DNA of 64,000 nucleotides from Thamnaconus septentrionalis (GCA_009823395.1 CM020509.1:11645001-11709000); one strand, 5' to 3'. Counted from the stretch's first letter, positions 1 through 18,100 are shown. The notes: a model not told the origin generated them from the sequence alone. Numbers and translations are program-made.

Positions 1-887
1 TTCCCACATGAAACGACTAAATAGCAGTGGGCCGTACTTGTCCTGGGAGCCATTGTTCCCTTATTGTTGGTTACAAAACAGTCTGCTAGAAGTGAAGAAG
101 ACACGGAAGCAAGGAATGTTCCTTTTAGAAGTCCAACTTTATCACATTTGAAGCCTAAAGCCTGACCTACTTTCCCTCAACTCGTCTGTGTGCCTTCCCT
201 TGTTCTATGAAAAGAAGAAAAAAAAAAATTACAGATCCTTTTTTTGGGGAAGGGGTTGTCGGTGGGGGTGGGGGGGTTGGTTGCCTGATTAATCACCGCT
301 GTTTTCACAGACTCACGGCGTGCACGCCGGAGCTTCACACGCCGGGCAAACAAAGAAAACAAGCATGCATAAGTGCATACATGCAAGCTGAACAAACCTC
401 CCACGTCGAGCAGTTAAGATCAAATATGTGCAGCACAAAACGCTGCCACTGACAACCCAAGACTCTTTGAAAGCCTCCACTTGCTGATCTTTCTCCACTG
501 TGGTTCTGCTGCTGCAAAGAGATGAAACACCAACACGTTCAGCCCAAGGTGGGTACACAACACCAAAAAAAAAAAAATATATATATATATAAATAAAGAA
601 ATCTGCCTGCATGGCTTCCATGCCTCTTTTTCAAAATTAATGTGAAGGGCTCCAAAAAAACAAACAAAAAAACTGGAATGAATTGTGAAAGGATCGATAA
701 GCCGCCATTATTTCGGCCAACGGAGAACAGCGTTTAAACTGCGCAGAGGCTTTGTCTGCGGCGCCAAAGAAACGGCACTTCTGCTCAGTGTTTGTTGTCA
801 TTGTAGGCCCTCGGTGATTCGATCAAATTTTAATACGACATTCAGCCTCATTGATTTCAGTTTACCACAGATTGTGTTGAATGAATC
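1..887. other. intron or upstream non-coding DNA
   Basis: A/T homopolymers, short AT repeats and G-runs dominate. Open frames here are short, overlap each other on both strands, and show no recognisable domains. Confidence 0.6.
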
Positions 888-1141
888 TTTTTTTTTTCTT
901 TTGCGCTCTTTATTTTTGCCTCCATCACTGGCAATTACCCAACAATGAGAGTTTGGCGGTTGCAGGGCGTGTGTGTGCGCGTGTGCGTGTGCGTGTCAGT
1001 GAGACATGGGTTTGAGCTACTTTTTTTTTTTTTTCTTTTGCGCTCTTTATTTTTGCCTCAATCACTGGCAATTACCCAACAATGAGAGTTTGGCGGTTGC
1101 AGGACGTGTGTGCGTGTGTGTGTCAGTGAGACATGGGTTTG
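888..1141. repeat. tandem duplication, about 130-bp unit, two copies
   Basis: Two head-to-tail copies (about 888-1014 and 1021-1141) share a T-run, TTTTGCGCTCTTTATTTTTG, an ATCACTGGCAATTACCCAAC block, a GTTTGGCGGTTGCAGG block, a TG/CG-alternating tract and GACATGGGTTTG. Offset falls from 137 to 127 bases because the TG tract shortened in copy two. Outside that tract only a few substitutions are visible, so the duplication is recent. Confidence 0.93.
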
Positions 1142-2479
1142 CGCTGCATAGAACAGCCATGCGAGCTTGCTGCAGCCGCGCAGGCCGTCGCTCATTTACT
1201 TTAATATACTTACACACCCACTCGGCCGGCGCTGCCGCTGCAGACGGCTGGGAACAGAATTATAATCATGAGCGCTGAACGGTTGCTTCCTTCGTCTTAT
1301 ACTGTTTCCCATGGTTCAGAGCTGCCGCAGACCTTTTTTTTTTTCCTTGGCTGTGCTTTATCTTCATGGTTCATGGCTAAAAGAAAAAACAAAAAAACAT
1401 TGTGTTGTGGTTAGAAGCCAGAGTCTCTTGTCTATGCTGCTGCAGTTTTCCCCAAACTGTCCTCAGTGTTGAGTAATACGTTTTGCCATCAAGGTCAAGA
1501 AGGCAAATAAGCCCCGCTGACTGGTTATTCCAAAAATTTATGCCCACATAAACCTTTAAAAAATATAGACTTGTTTTCAGGCTCTATAATTTCGTACTTG
1601 CAGTCCTAAGAACCCCCGAAGCAGGGCAAGAAGTTTTTCTTCTTTAATAACTTCCCGTGTTCGCTTGCACAGTCATCGGAGTTGTGATGTTAATGATGAA
1701 TATTAATTTTCGTGCAGAGTGGAAAGGGGGAAATGTGCATACTTGCAGTGTGAGTCCCAGCCAAAAAAAAAAAAAAGGGGGGGCAAAGAAGAAAGAAGGA
1801 AAAAAAAAGAATCCATCTGTCTTACCTTTCGGAGCATCTGCCATCGCTTACAGGCCCGTCCAGCTCGCGAGTCACAGGGACTTTGGGGGACATCTGTCCT
1901 AACAGATAGAGAATCAGGACCGGGCCATCCATTCTGTTAACGCTCGGCTGAACCCTGCGTTATGCTCACCATAATTTGCTTTCGCTTGTGCTGCAGCATC
2001 CCGGAATATTGCTTTGTTGCGGCGCAGACAAGAGTCGGCTGGTTGTAATGTGTCCCTCCTCGGCCATTGTGCAAGCAGATAATTTGATAAACCCTCAGAT
2101 GTAATGGGCTGCGCCGCATCCTGATAAATGTGGCTAATATGACAGGGGACGGAGGATTTCCCTAACAATTTCTGAAGAGAACTTGGGCTATTAGGGTGAT
2201 TTGATTTTTTTTTTTTAAGAGCGCGAGAGAGACTACATTCGATCTGCAGGGAATTTGTGCTGTTGTTGTTGTTGCTTTTGTCGCCGTTCGGTGTAACACT
2301 GCGCTTCTTCCTCTCACTTTTTTTTTTTTATTACAAGTGCATATATTGTCCATTTTCTTACTAAGCTTGTTTGTGGAGGTGAATGTTGCATTAGGATTTG
2401 TTCAGGCTGTATTTCCTGTCAAGCAGGCTTTTTTTTTGTTTTTTTGTTTTGCACTCAGATACATATTCCAGTGGGAAAG

Positions 2480-2535
<56 letters not shown>

Positions 2536-5057
2536 CACAAAGTAGGATTACAAATACAAAGTGTTTCCCTCCTCTATCTCCTTTTACAGCACCATATGTT
2601 CCCCCACTGCTCCCAAGGAGGAACACTCTTCGCTGCACGCATATTATGCATAATACCCCTCTTATACATTCTTGAAAACACAAATCAGAATAAAGTTGGC
2701 GAGGATGACCACGCGCTGACCCAAAAAGCCACTGAGCCGTCCCTCCGTCTCTCATCTTTCCTCTTTTTTTTTTCCCCTCTCTGAGATCTTCTGAGGGTAA
2801 ACGCGTCAGCTATTCCTCATACGCGGTAAAATATGCAATCTGTGCCTCCCAGTCTATGAGTGAGTTTTGGGTTAATCCTCATGAATATGTGACTTTGTCT
2901 GCATGAATAAATAAAACCTGCTCACTGGGTAATTGAGGTGCCGCACCACTAACAAATGAGGACACAATTTGTAAATGGTTTTTTTTTTTTTTTTTTCGTC
3001 TCCCCTCCTTCCCCTCTCCTCCTCATCTGGCCTTACGCAGGCTTTTTTTTTATTACATTACCAAAATCATATTGATTCTTCATATTAAGTGTATACGACA
3101 TTGAAATGTTGGACTGTCCCTTGAGGACTGTGGGGGAAGCGTTGCTGTGTTGCTCTCCCTGTGAATGCAAAAAGCCCCTGTAGACCTCGTTTATATCCAT
3201 TTTCAGACCTTTATGCTTTTTTTTTTATCCTGGCCTCCAGTGGAGCAGCAGAGGTTTCATTTGTTTCATTATCACAAAATCTTTTTTGACAAATACAATA
3301 TGTATCCCTCTGTTTGAGGCCTTATTCTGGCTTAAACTTCCAAAACCAATGCTTTCTCTGACCCTCCACAAGTTTTGAATGGGGGGTAACAAAGTGTGGA
3401 ACCATCCCCTGGCTGGGGATGTTGCCTCTAACCTAGACAAGTATCTGTGGCCCTCTGTGACATTACAAAGTTTCAACAACTCAATATGTTGTTTTTTTTT
3501 ACAAAAAAAAAGAAATTGAGTGAGCCAAAGAAGTAAAGGGTTATTGTTCCTTGGGAGTTCATTGGCAGGCTGGATACACATATTTTTTATTATGATTAGG
3601 CTGCATTGGTGAAGTGAATTTTATTTTTTAATTTATGTGACCTTTAAAAGGCGCTTTTGGCTTTATACGACGGCTGCTGACAAAATATATCTATATCACA
3701 GTTTTTTAGGATTTATTTTCCTACAGAAAGGACCCTTAATAAAGAAACTCTTGGCTCTAATATTTTCTGTGTCAGTTCTAAAATCTCACTATGTAACACA
3801 GAAAGGCACAATCTTGGCATAAAAACCCAGCACAGCTCAAACAAGATGTAAACTCAAGTGGGATGTCAAAACATGAACATTGTTTGCAGTATGGTTACCT
3901 ATACCAGGCCTTCAAACTAGATTATATTTATTATTCTCGTGATGACATGAGATAAATACATGATGTATTGCCAAAAGCAAGTTGGAGAGTAAGAAGGGGA
4001 AGGCGGGAGATGAAGCGGACACAGAGGCACAGTCAAGGGCACAGATGATTCCATCATGGCTGGTTGCTCTTCAGAGTGTTCCATTTTGTATTTAAAGTGG
4101 CCTCAATTATGGTCAATTTCGTCCTGTGTGCGTAAGGGATTCCATATGTTGATCCTTTCGTCGGAGACAAAAAGCCTGTCTGTCTGAAGGACTTTGCACT
4201 TCTGCCGTTGCCCTCAGCAGCACGCCCAGTAATTGAGGCAAAAAACCCCGAAAAGGTTTCAATCTGTCACGAAGAACATCACAAGCCGGTTATGTAAACA
4301 TTTAGGGAAGAGAGCGGTGTTGGGTTGGCGCACAGGAAGGGTTTTTTTTTTTATGATTATTATTTCCTTCTGGTGCTCAGCAACTTTCGAGGACAGACTA
4401 AGAGGAGGACATTCAGAGAACAATTCTGCAACGACGTCCCAACCAAACTGCGCAACACAACGGTTGCAGTCGCGTTGCAAATAGACAGAAAACATTACAA
4501 AAATTGCCACCGGCACTTAAACCTCAATGGGAGTTTTTTTCTTCTTCGTCTTTCTTTCCGGGGATGGTAGTGCCGAACATGGTTTGGACCCTCCTGGGAC
4601 CCTCCTCTCACTTTGCAGTGTTGTGCCTCCTCGTCTCGTCTCGTCTCTCCTCCGCCCTCCTGCCTGTGACCTGGGAATTGATCTGAGCTCACTGTCTTCA
4701 AGCATGTCTCAATTCCTGAAATGCATCTGGAGGAGAGGGGAATGGGGACAGGAGAGGAGAGGCTGCCACAGGCGCCGCAAGCGGAGAGGCACAGATGTGC
4801 CTTGTGTTGTAGTCCTCTCCCCATGCCGTCTGACGTATCGGAAGAGTGACATGCAGCAGGAGCGAGCAAACCGTGGAACAGACAGATCCCCCTCTTTGTC
4901 TTGCACTTCCCTGACTTGTGTCTATTGTCTCTTTTGTGTTCATGTTCGGAGCTGGAGCGGCGCCGCTTCTCAAAGTGACCCGCTGCTTTCTTCGTTTATC
5001 CTACACGACGATGACAGGGCTGCTAGGCGAGTCTGGCCCTCACTGGGCACTTCCAAA
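1142..5057. other. intronic non-coding DNA with candidate conserved patches
   Basis: No coding frame is supported. Poly-T/poly-A runs and a long CA repeat are present. Stretches at about 2815-2970 and 4085-4230 have the even composition and homeodomain-like cores (TAATTGAGG, GGTTAATCC) common in vertebrate conserved non-coding elements. This is an impression from composition only. Confidence 0.45.
2483..2534. repeat. (CA)26 microsatellite
   Basis: Twenty-six uninterrupted CA units. The predicted peptides that cross it are His/Thr or Val/Cys repeat frames with no meaning. Confidence 0.97.
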
Positions 5058-5120
5058 TTAAAGGTCCAGCGTGTGAAAAATAGCTAGTGGTAGGAAAATG
5101 AGTTGCAAACAAGTTTGAAT
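5058..5120 (+). mobile_element. fragment of a TTAA-flanked MITE family
   Basis: It begins TTAAAGGTCCAGCGTGTGA and soon has a CTAGTGGT block and a GTTGCAAACAA block. This follows the plan of the fuller copy at 25107 and of a repeat family I recognise as common in percomorph fish. No right-hand terminus is visible, so this is a decayed or truncated copy. Assignment to the piggyBac-like class rests only on the TTAA. Confidence 0.45.
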
Positions 5121-6465
5121 CTGTTTTCTGACGTCACGCTTGATCCCACATCGATTTTCCATCAGTTGAGATCCAGAATAATGAAAGTGTAATGCAGATT
5201 ACATACGCTGATGATGATTCAGTTTACTCAACAAGCCCGTTTCCACTGAACATTTTGCACATCAGCTTTGATTCAAAACAAAGTAAAACCACTCTTAGCG
5301 AGCATACAAACCCTACTGCAAGACTAGATTAAGTTGTTTTCTGCTGTTTTCATATGTTTTCCAATGTGATGTCCTTCCTAATGTGCTTCTAAAGGCTTTA
5401 TGGAAGCGTGGAAAGTGACTGGCTGCCATGGTGGCCCTGCTTGCAAATGAACACAAACCGTCGACACTTTCATTAACAGCCCGTAACTGTCTGTGAAAGA
5501 TATTCAACCCTAAAAAGCCACAAGGACTCAGTTGAAATGTTTCTTGTTTTGTTCTTTAAGACTTGGGCTTAATTGTTAAACTAAGTCTCCACTGTTGTTC
5601 TTTCAAATTAAGATGAAGATGTTTAATTTCGCTGCAGTTCGAGTTGAATCGTTCTTAACTTGCATATCTGCTCTCATCAGCCTAAGCAATGGGCTAAAGG
5701 AAGAGGGGAAACACATACATTAGATGGATGACTTACTTGAGATGTACCATATTAGACCACTCTGGATCGCTTTGAAGGGATCATGCGACTTATGAGGAAA
5801 TTAGTGAAATGTGCTGCTTGTAATCTGAGGCCATCAATTATATCAGAGAACACTTCCAGTTTTATTCAGCTTTTAATCAAAACCAGCCAAGCCGAGGGTT
5901 CCTCTTATGGGTCAAGTCTTTTTTTTTTTTAAACAAATGGTATTCAATTTTGCAAATAAGTCTAAAGGCTAAAAAAAAAAAAAAGGTAAATAGTTGAGGC
6001 TTTCTTTATTGGTCTTATTTTGCCTTCAATATTTAATTATGGCTGGTAATTGATGAAGGTCGCCAAGCATTTGCTGAGAGGCCGACGACGCAAACATCAG
6101 AGCCGGTCTGTTGAATTTTTGGAAAGCGTTTACATATACAGACACACACACAGACATGTGTACACAGTAAAACACCTCGGAAATGAAAAAAAATCCCAGC
6201 CCAATGGGGGAAAGGCGTGACGTCGTCGGCTTCTGGCCGTCATTTACCACCAGCACACTTTGCACGGTGTTCGATATCACACACCGATGTGAGAGGCACA
6301 GGAGCGCATTGATTCAAACGGGGTCCTCTTCGCCGGCCTCGCGCTTGACCCACTTATTTTCTCATCTTTCCTTTTTTTCCCCTCCTCCAGAGACTTTGCA
6401 CTCTGCTTTCCCCATTACAGTGGGAGTGGATGCAGGCCAAGTATGATTGCCTTGCATCGCCCGCC

Positions 6466-6477
6466 TCTCTCTCTCTC

Positions 6478-6508
<31 letters not shown>

Positions 6509-6562
6509 GCACGCATTGTCTTTGAACACGACTCTCTCACGGGCACACACACACACACACAC
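6466..6562. repeat. (CT)n plus (CA)n compound microsatellite
   Basis: CT-rich dinucleotide blocks at 6466-6508 are followed by a CA block at 6543-6562. Confidence 0.9.
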
Positions 6563-9326
6563 GTGTGCGCGCGCCCTGGCTATGTGAATGAGTTAGGCGA
6601 TAGCAGCTCAGTTAGCCAACAAATAAATCAGCGGACAAATTGACGTATACGCCGCCGGAGAGTCCGTCTTTAAAGGAGTCGTTGAGCACTGCGAGGCCCA
6701 TAAGAATTTCTGCCCTGATGGATATTGACAAAGCACTAACTTTTAAAACAAGGTCACCAGATTCCATAAAATATCGCTGACTGTATGCCGTCGGTTGGTG
6801 CTGAGAATCCACAGTTACGGTTCTCGGGATTTGTCCCCCATACCTGCTACTAAAAAAAAGGAGAAAAAAAGAATATTAAAATCGTAAAAATCTTAATAAC
6901 AAACCTCAAGGTAGTGGAAGCACTCATAAACTGGCAGTTCAGCCTCTGAGCGGTTTTTATTGTCTGCCTTCACCCGCTTAAAAGGTTGCATGCTGGGTAA
7001 ACAAGGCCACCCGATGCGTCTAATGATGCCGTAACATCTATTTATATTTTGGAATCTTTACATAACTTATCCTAATGACACACTGAGGGCGGAAATAGCA
7101 GGAAGCATAGTGAAGTAAGGGGGAATAAGAATGAAAATACTGCCAAGAAGTGAAGGAGGAGTTTATGATGCATGGGACAAGTGCTTGGAAATGTGCGAAA
7201 GACAAATTATTTATTATCTGTTGCTGTGGGAGCTTCACACTCATGGCGCTCTCGGAGGGGATGAGGTTACGGGAAGACATGTAGACAGCCTAGTTTAAAT
7301 CTGGGGGGTTTTTGGTTTTCTTCGCCAGGCTGCGTGATATTTCTTAATAAGGTTGGAAGTGGGCTCCAGGCAGGTCTGCAGAGATTCTCCTTGCCTCTCC
7401 AGGATTATCATTTTTAAACAGCTTCCTTGGGAGCTTCCCCGGACGGACGAGCGTTAAAATTGCGGCAGCTGAACAAAAGAATTGATTTCTTTTTTACCGA
7501 TTTAGTAATTTTGCCTGTTTTCTTCCTGGTGTGCCTGACTCCTTCGGCACAAATTCCAAGCAGTTTCTGCCTTTCTTGTCTTTCGATTACTTACTTACAT
7601 CTAATCTTAATCTTCATCTGTTTTAGGTTGTTTATAGTCTGGTACACTCAGTCTTGTGACGTTCAGCTGGTCCCAGTTTGCTTTCAAACCAAAAGAGCCT
7701 TTTTGTGTAGTGGAGCTGCATCAAGAATGATTCAATATACTGAGTCATCTACTTTATTCAGGGCAATTTGCTAGAGGCTTGTTTGTGTTTACCTACAATG
7801 CCCTGTGTGGTAGTCCACTTCCTGCACTCACTTGCATAGAGTCGAGACCCACCTTTTTAGACAGGCTAGAGTTAGGTTCTTCTTGTTTGACTGAACATTT
7901 GCATTCATATCCGAGGGAACAAACCAGACTTGGATTACAGAGGGCTGGTGCTGCGACACTTCTTTGGCACATTTGATTTCTCAGCAACGTTTTTTATTTT
8001 TCCTTTCCACTCACACCCCGGCTTGAGCTGCGGCATGCAACCTGTCAGCTCGTCCTAGATGGAGCGATCTCTCCACAGGCTTTATTGTTTATGGAGTTGT
8101 CATATGCTCTGATACATATTCAGCGTGTAAAATCCTCCAGAGCCAGTCGCAACTTTTCATTAAAAAATGACACATTGATGCTCAAGGAAAGCGGCACTGC
8201 GGAGGATGAGGCACATCTCGGTCCAGCTCTGATTGACATGTAGGTCGAGCTCCAAATGCATTAAGTCTGGAAAAAAAAAATAAAAAAAAAAAAATCTGGA
8301 CTTCTTCAGGTACCACTCCCTGATTTTTTTTTTTTTTTTTTTTTTATCTTGCAGCAAGATTTGCATTTTTCAACAGAGCCAGGATTTGAGCAAAGAGTGT
8401 GATTGCTCTCTTTGCTAGATTAATGTTTAAAGAAGACATGCAATTTGAATTGCTGCAGAGCTCATCAATATGAAATTGGATGAATGTGGGATGGATTGGG
8501 GTGTGGGCGGTGGGGACGGGGGAGCTGAGTTGGGGGCGGCGGTGCCTAAATCCAACAACGTTCCACTTTCCGCCGCCGTGGCAACACAGGGGAAGACTTT
8601 AGGGTGAGAAGAAATCCTGGAGTGCTACCTTCTGAGAGCGCCGCGTGTGTTCAGCCGCATAAATACTTGCACTACACACCGTCGTGTCTGCGGGGTGAAG
8701 GGAGCAAAACAGCCATTTTTAAGTAACAGAACGCTTGATTAATTTGTCATACGTTCTTGGGAAAAAAAATTAAAAACCTGTGGCGATGATATATTATCCA
8801 AAATGTCAGAATGAAGTGCTTTCGAGAATCTGTTGATAATTAATCAGTTTTATCCGCCCCTGTATCCCTGTGCATGATGCTGCTTAAGGAGGGAATAAAC
8901 AGGTCTGGTAATGAGCGTGAAGAATTATATATTCATCTGGAGGGGGAAAACCTTCGTTGGGCCTCCGTGCTTGTTACCTGTCACTCAAAAAGAGATCCAA
9001 TAGTAATCAGCGAGCTGCTAAAGCCCACCCGTTGTTTTCTCCCTCAAAATCCCGCAGAGCTTGAAAAAAATCTTTGAGGCGGCGGACGATTAAATTGTTG
9101 ATTTTTTTTTTCCCCCAAGTTCACTGATTCTCTGCTCTGCCACAGATAGAGTTTTACTCCCCCAATTTAAATTTGATTACCAGACCCCCAAAAAAGTGGA
9201 GTTAAACATGAGTCAAATTGAGACGCTGCCGCCGAACGAGGAGCCATCATGTTATCTCCTCAATTCACTTCCTGCGGTTGCTATCAATGTCAGCGTTGCT
9301 ATTAAAGCGTCACAGCCTTTTAATCC

Positions 9327-9349
9327 CCATGCACAAATAATTTGCATGG
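9327..9349. promoter_or_regulatory. near-palindrome with POU octamer core
   Basis: Arms CCATGCA and TGCATGG flank AAAT/ATTT with one extra base, making a 23-bp near-perfect inverted repeat. The right arm contains the exact octamer ATTTGCAT and the left arm a near-octamer on the other strand. Binding is inferred only. Confidence 0.4.
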
Positions 9350-9552
9350 CAAAAAAAAAAAAGAGTTTTCAAGCCGCTGGATGCAGCATTTGAGCACAGA
9401 ATGCGGATACGCAAGTTTTATTTTATCCATGAAGACAAATTTTTCTCAACTTTCACCCTTCAGTCTCCAACAACGGTAGCTGCTGAGAAACTTAAATGAT
9501 AATCTTAACACACTGCGCTTCTCTCCATTTTTACCCAAATTAGAAACGACTT

Positions 9553-9985
9553 TCAGCTGCTGTTCTGTCCTGCCGGACTAGAAGCAACATTTGTGAGAGA
9601 GCCGTGAACTCTCGCTCGAAACGTTCTGTGAAGCCGTTTTTAGATCGCTCTACATTTCCTTCCTCTTCCGTGCTACTACGGCTAGATAATAAGTTTTTGT
9701 TTCTCCAACTGTTCCAACCTTCTTTTATGTTATTATAAAAACACAGATCTTAAAGACGACATATGGCTGATCAACTGCTGTTCTGCCCTCGCAGACTAGA
9801 AGCAACATTTGTAAAAGAGCCTTGAACTGTCACTCCGACCTAAATAATAATAAGCTGCCTGTTAGCTGATTTTTTTTTCGTATTTTTTCAGCACCAACTG
9901 TTGTTTGACCAAACAAGACACAAATTACACAAATATAGATCTTAAAGACAACATATGGGCGATCAGCTGCTGTTTTGTCGTCTCA
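9553..9985. repeat. diverged tandem repeat, unit 192-218 bp, about 2.2 copies
   Basis: CAGCTGCTGTTCTG at 9554 recurs at 9772 and again (CTGCTGTTTTG) at 9964. ACTAGAAGCAACATTTGT and GAGCC..TGAACT follow it in the first two copies. AGATCTTAAAGAC.ACATATGG precedes it at 9745 and 9937. The last copy breaks off after about 20 bases. Whether this is a local satellite or the repeats inside a transposon is not clear. Confidence 0.85.
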
Positions 9986-14940
<4,955 letters not shown>

Positions 14941-15152
14941 GGTAACACTTTGTATTACAGTCGTTGTAATAAGCATTAGTCGATAGGTAATAAGTACCCT
15001 ATGAGATGCTTATCAACATTAGGAAACGTTAAGGGCCTTCTAATAAGCACTAGTTAATGGGTAAGTACCCCATAAGATACTGATTAACATTAATAAGCAT
15101 TATTACCTATTAACTAATTCTTAGTACAAGGACTGTAGTATAAAGTGTTACC
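14941..15152. mobile_element. 212-bp MITE with 22-bp terminal inverted repeats
   Basis: The left end starts GGTAACACTTT and the right end is its inverted copy; 20 of 22 terminal bases match. Flanking 8-bp duplications are GTTCTTTT (14933-14940) and GTTCTTTA (15153-15160), 7 of 8 identical. The interior has repeated AATAAGCA(T/C)TA and GTACCC(T/C)AT motifs and no coding capacity. An 8-bp duplication fits the hAT class, but the superfamily is not proven by the termini. Confidence 0.85.
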
Positions 15153-15160
15153 GTTCTTTA

Positions 15161-18100
15161 AAGTAGTATCCACCTTCCACCAGGTGTGCATCAAACAACT
15201 CCACTGAATTTTGAGGATTGGGTAGAAACCTTTGAGATGATGCACTCTGGAGGCTGTAAACATGGCTAAATATACTGTGTCCTAGAAATCTATACAGTGT
15301 GATTTTGTTTGTTATTGGGCAATTAAGCATATCAGAATGCTCCACTGGAGTATGAATGAAAAACAAAGATGTGGTAATGGATATGACACAAAACTTCTGG
15401 AAGATAGCACTCTTTTTTAAAACAGTTTCCACGGTGGGCTGTAAACAATGCGGTAAATGAGTTTTCCCCGTAGATTTAGAGTTTTCTGGGAATCTGGGAT
15501 GAAGAATTAGGAGCTGGAATTGGGCGTAATATGGGATCCTTAACATTGCAAGTCACATGGCCACCCTTCAAGGATTATCCACCTGTGGTGCGTCTCCTGG
15601 CTGCTGTTGAGGACACGCAGTCAAAGCGGCTCCGCTCGGCTCTTTGAAGACAATAAAAATAGAAAAGCCTTGAGAAACAGCGAGCAACCCTCCCCGGCTG
15701 ATTGTGAGGACAAAACGCGTGCCGAGCTGCTCTTTTGTCCTGGTGAGACAAAGTTGTTTATGATGTTCTGTACGTTAACCGGGATTCAGAATAGGCTTTC
15801 ATCACAATGGGACTATCTGAGTCCCATTGTGGCAGAACAAGACAATGTCCTCAAATAGAAAGAGGAATAATGTTGTGTCTAATTACGGTTCTCTCAGTTA
15901 TATTCTCCAACCCGGCTTTATCTGGCTCCATTCATGGGCCTGCTAATCGCGACACAGTCTGAGCCGCACAATAACCAGCAAACACCGTTCGGCCTGCTAT
16001 AATTACAGTCGCTGGAGCTTTCAAAAGTGGCCAATATGAACTGCGAGGATAAGGCATGTCGTTTTTAGTCGCTTTAAGGGGAGGCGATCGGACATCGCAA
16101 TTGACTTCATCCAACTTGGATGAAATTGCAACCAGCCACTTGCTGCTGCTGCTGCTGCTGCCGCCGCCGCCGCCAAGCCCGCTGCCCACAGTGTTGTTCT
16201 GTCTATTTATGTGTGACGGGGAGGTCCGCGCTCCCGCCACGCTTCTGCGAGGAGCAGCTACGGTGAGAAATCAAAGGCTGGGCAGACAACAACAGCTGTT
16301 TCTACTTATGTAATGGCTGCAGGATGACTGTTCATATCCTGGCTGGTTGAAGCTGTCACAAATCATTAATCTCGGGCCTGTCCATGGGGCCGCGTTGTCA
16401 GGTTGTGTTTGTTTTTTTTTGTTGTTTTTTTCGGCGGTGGAGGGGCTGTGTGTTGGTCTGGTGAGGTACCTCTCACACTTTTGCGTTCTTCACGAGACGT
16501 GATTACATGACACACCACACCTCTTTGTCCGCCCCAAATTAAACACATTCCCTCTACTGCACCCCTGCCGCCTCTTTAGACTCTACGGGAGAGCTGACAC
16601 CTAATTGAATAGCGAGCGCTGCTATGAAGCATGCACGTTGTTGCTGTTTTTTTGTTTGTTTTTAACTAACAGGCTGGATGTGAGCAGTGGAGCATCAAGC
16701 GGCTCAGCCAGGGAATGAAGGAAGTATTGAGTAACTTCTCTAGATTTCAATGATATTAATTAAAAAGATACATTCTGGGGAAGGCTGTGCACCCTCTGCT
16801 GGCTAATCGGGGTTAAACGTCATCAACCTCCCTCTGTGCTCTCTCTGCTCGAAATGAAGATTTCCTCCCTTTTTGATTATTTAATTTTTCATGATTTAAC
16901 ATCGGAGAAATGCAACTGACAAAAAAGAAAAATTTCAGCGTTTGAACTTTCGAAACTTAGAAATGCTGCTACTTAATCAGTCCCATTCACAATACTGGCC
17001 ACTTTTGTGAGCGTGTGATTGGTTAAGTGTATTTAATTACTGCTGAATTGAATGATAATAGATCTTTTGAATACAGGGAGTTGTTTCTTTTTGTCTTTTT
17101 CTTTTCTTTTTTTACATTGCTGCCTAGATTGGGAGAAAATAAGATAATGATTAGTTTTATCTGCTTTATTGCTGCTGTGCTGTAAAGGACAATAGCTGAA
17201 CCGGAGGCGTGTCGCAGCTCCATGGGGTGAGGTTTACAGTTTAGCTCTCCTCATAATTGCGTTTTAAAGACCAGCCAAGCTAGTGATTAAAGGTCACAGC
17301 CAAAAAAAAGAAGCATGCAGACAATCAGCTGCCATTAACACCATGTAAGCCAGGGCCCGCAGTCTGTTATCAGCCCGACTCCGCCCATCAACTAGCAGCC
17401 TGATTATCGGAAGGTTATCCTGCTTTTTTTTCTTTCTTTTTTTCAGCCTCTTTGTTTTGTGAGGTTGCGTTAACCACCATAAACCAACAAGGCAGGAGTG
17501 AATAAATAAACGGGATTAATTCATTAATAATACTAATGTCACTGCTCGACCTTTCCGCTGATAAACTCTTGATTGAATGGGTTTTTCATTACGGGGGCCG
17601 GCTCATCCTTTATTGATCAGATGAAGAGACAGAAGGGTTTGCCAGGTGTGATCTGCTCAGCGTGGCTGCTTGATGGTTGACTTCCATCCAAAATTAAACC
17701 TCCTGTTTCCTTTTTTTTTTTTTTTTGCACGTTCCAAATTAGCGGTGGTTGATCGACATGCGAACACTGATGTGCACATGTTAACAGTCCTAACGGGTTT
17801 GAATGAGCCCTGCCATGTGGAAGATATCGATCGAATTCAGGGGGCAAGCTGTCTAAAAATGTTCTGTCTTGTTGATTAATGCCGTGCACACATTTATTTA
17901 TTTATTTATATTTATTTATTGCCCAGGGAGCAAATTCAACACATTGTTCACGGAAGACTCGTCCTCAGGTTGTTTCCTGACCATATGGTCAATGTTCATT
18001 TGGCAAAACAGGTCTGACGTGCAAATAGGTGTGAACAACACACGGCTGCTCTCACATGATGCACGTGCCGTGGCGCCTTTGAAAAAAACAAACAAAAAAA

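Larger units (their letters stand above)
5121..9552. other. intronic non-coding DNA
   Basis: No exon is supported. It contains short CT/CA repeats (about 6466-6565), A/T runs at 5921, 5970, 8271 and 8323, and several AT-rich blocks with homeodomain cores. One of these is 6030-6120, where TAATTATGGCTGGTAATTGATG stands out as CNE-like. Confidence 0.5.
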
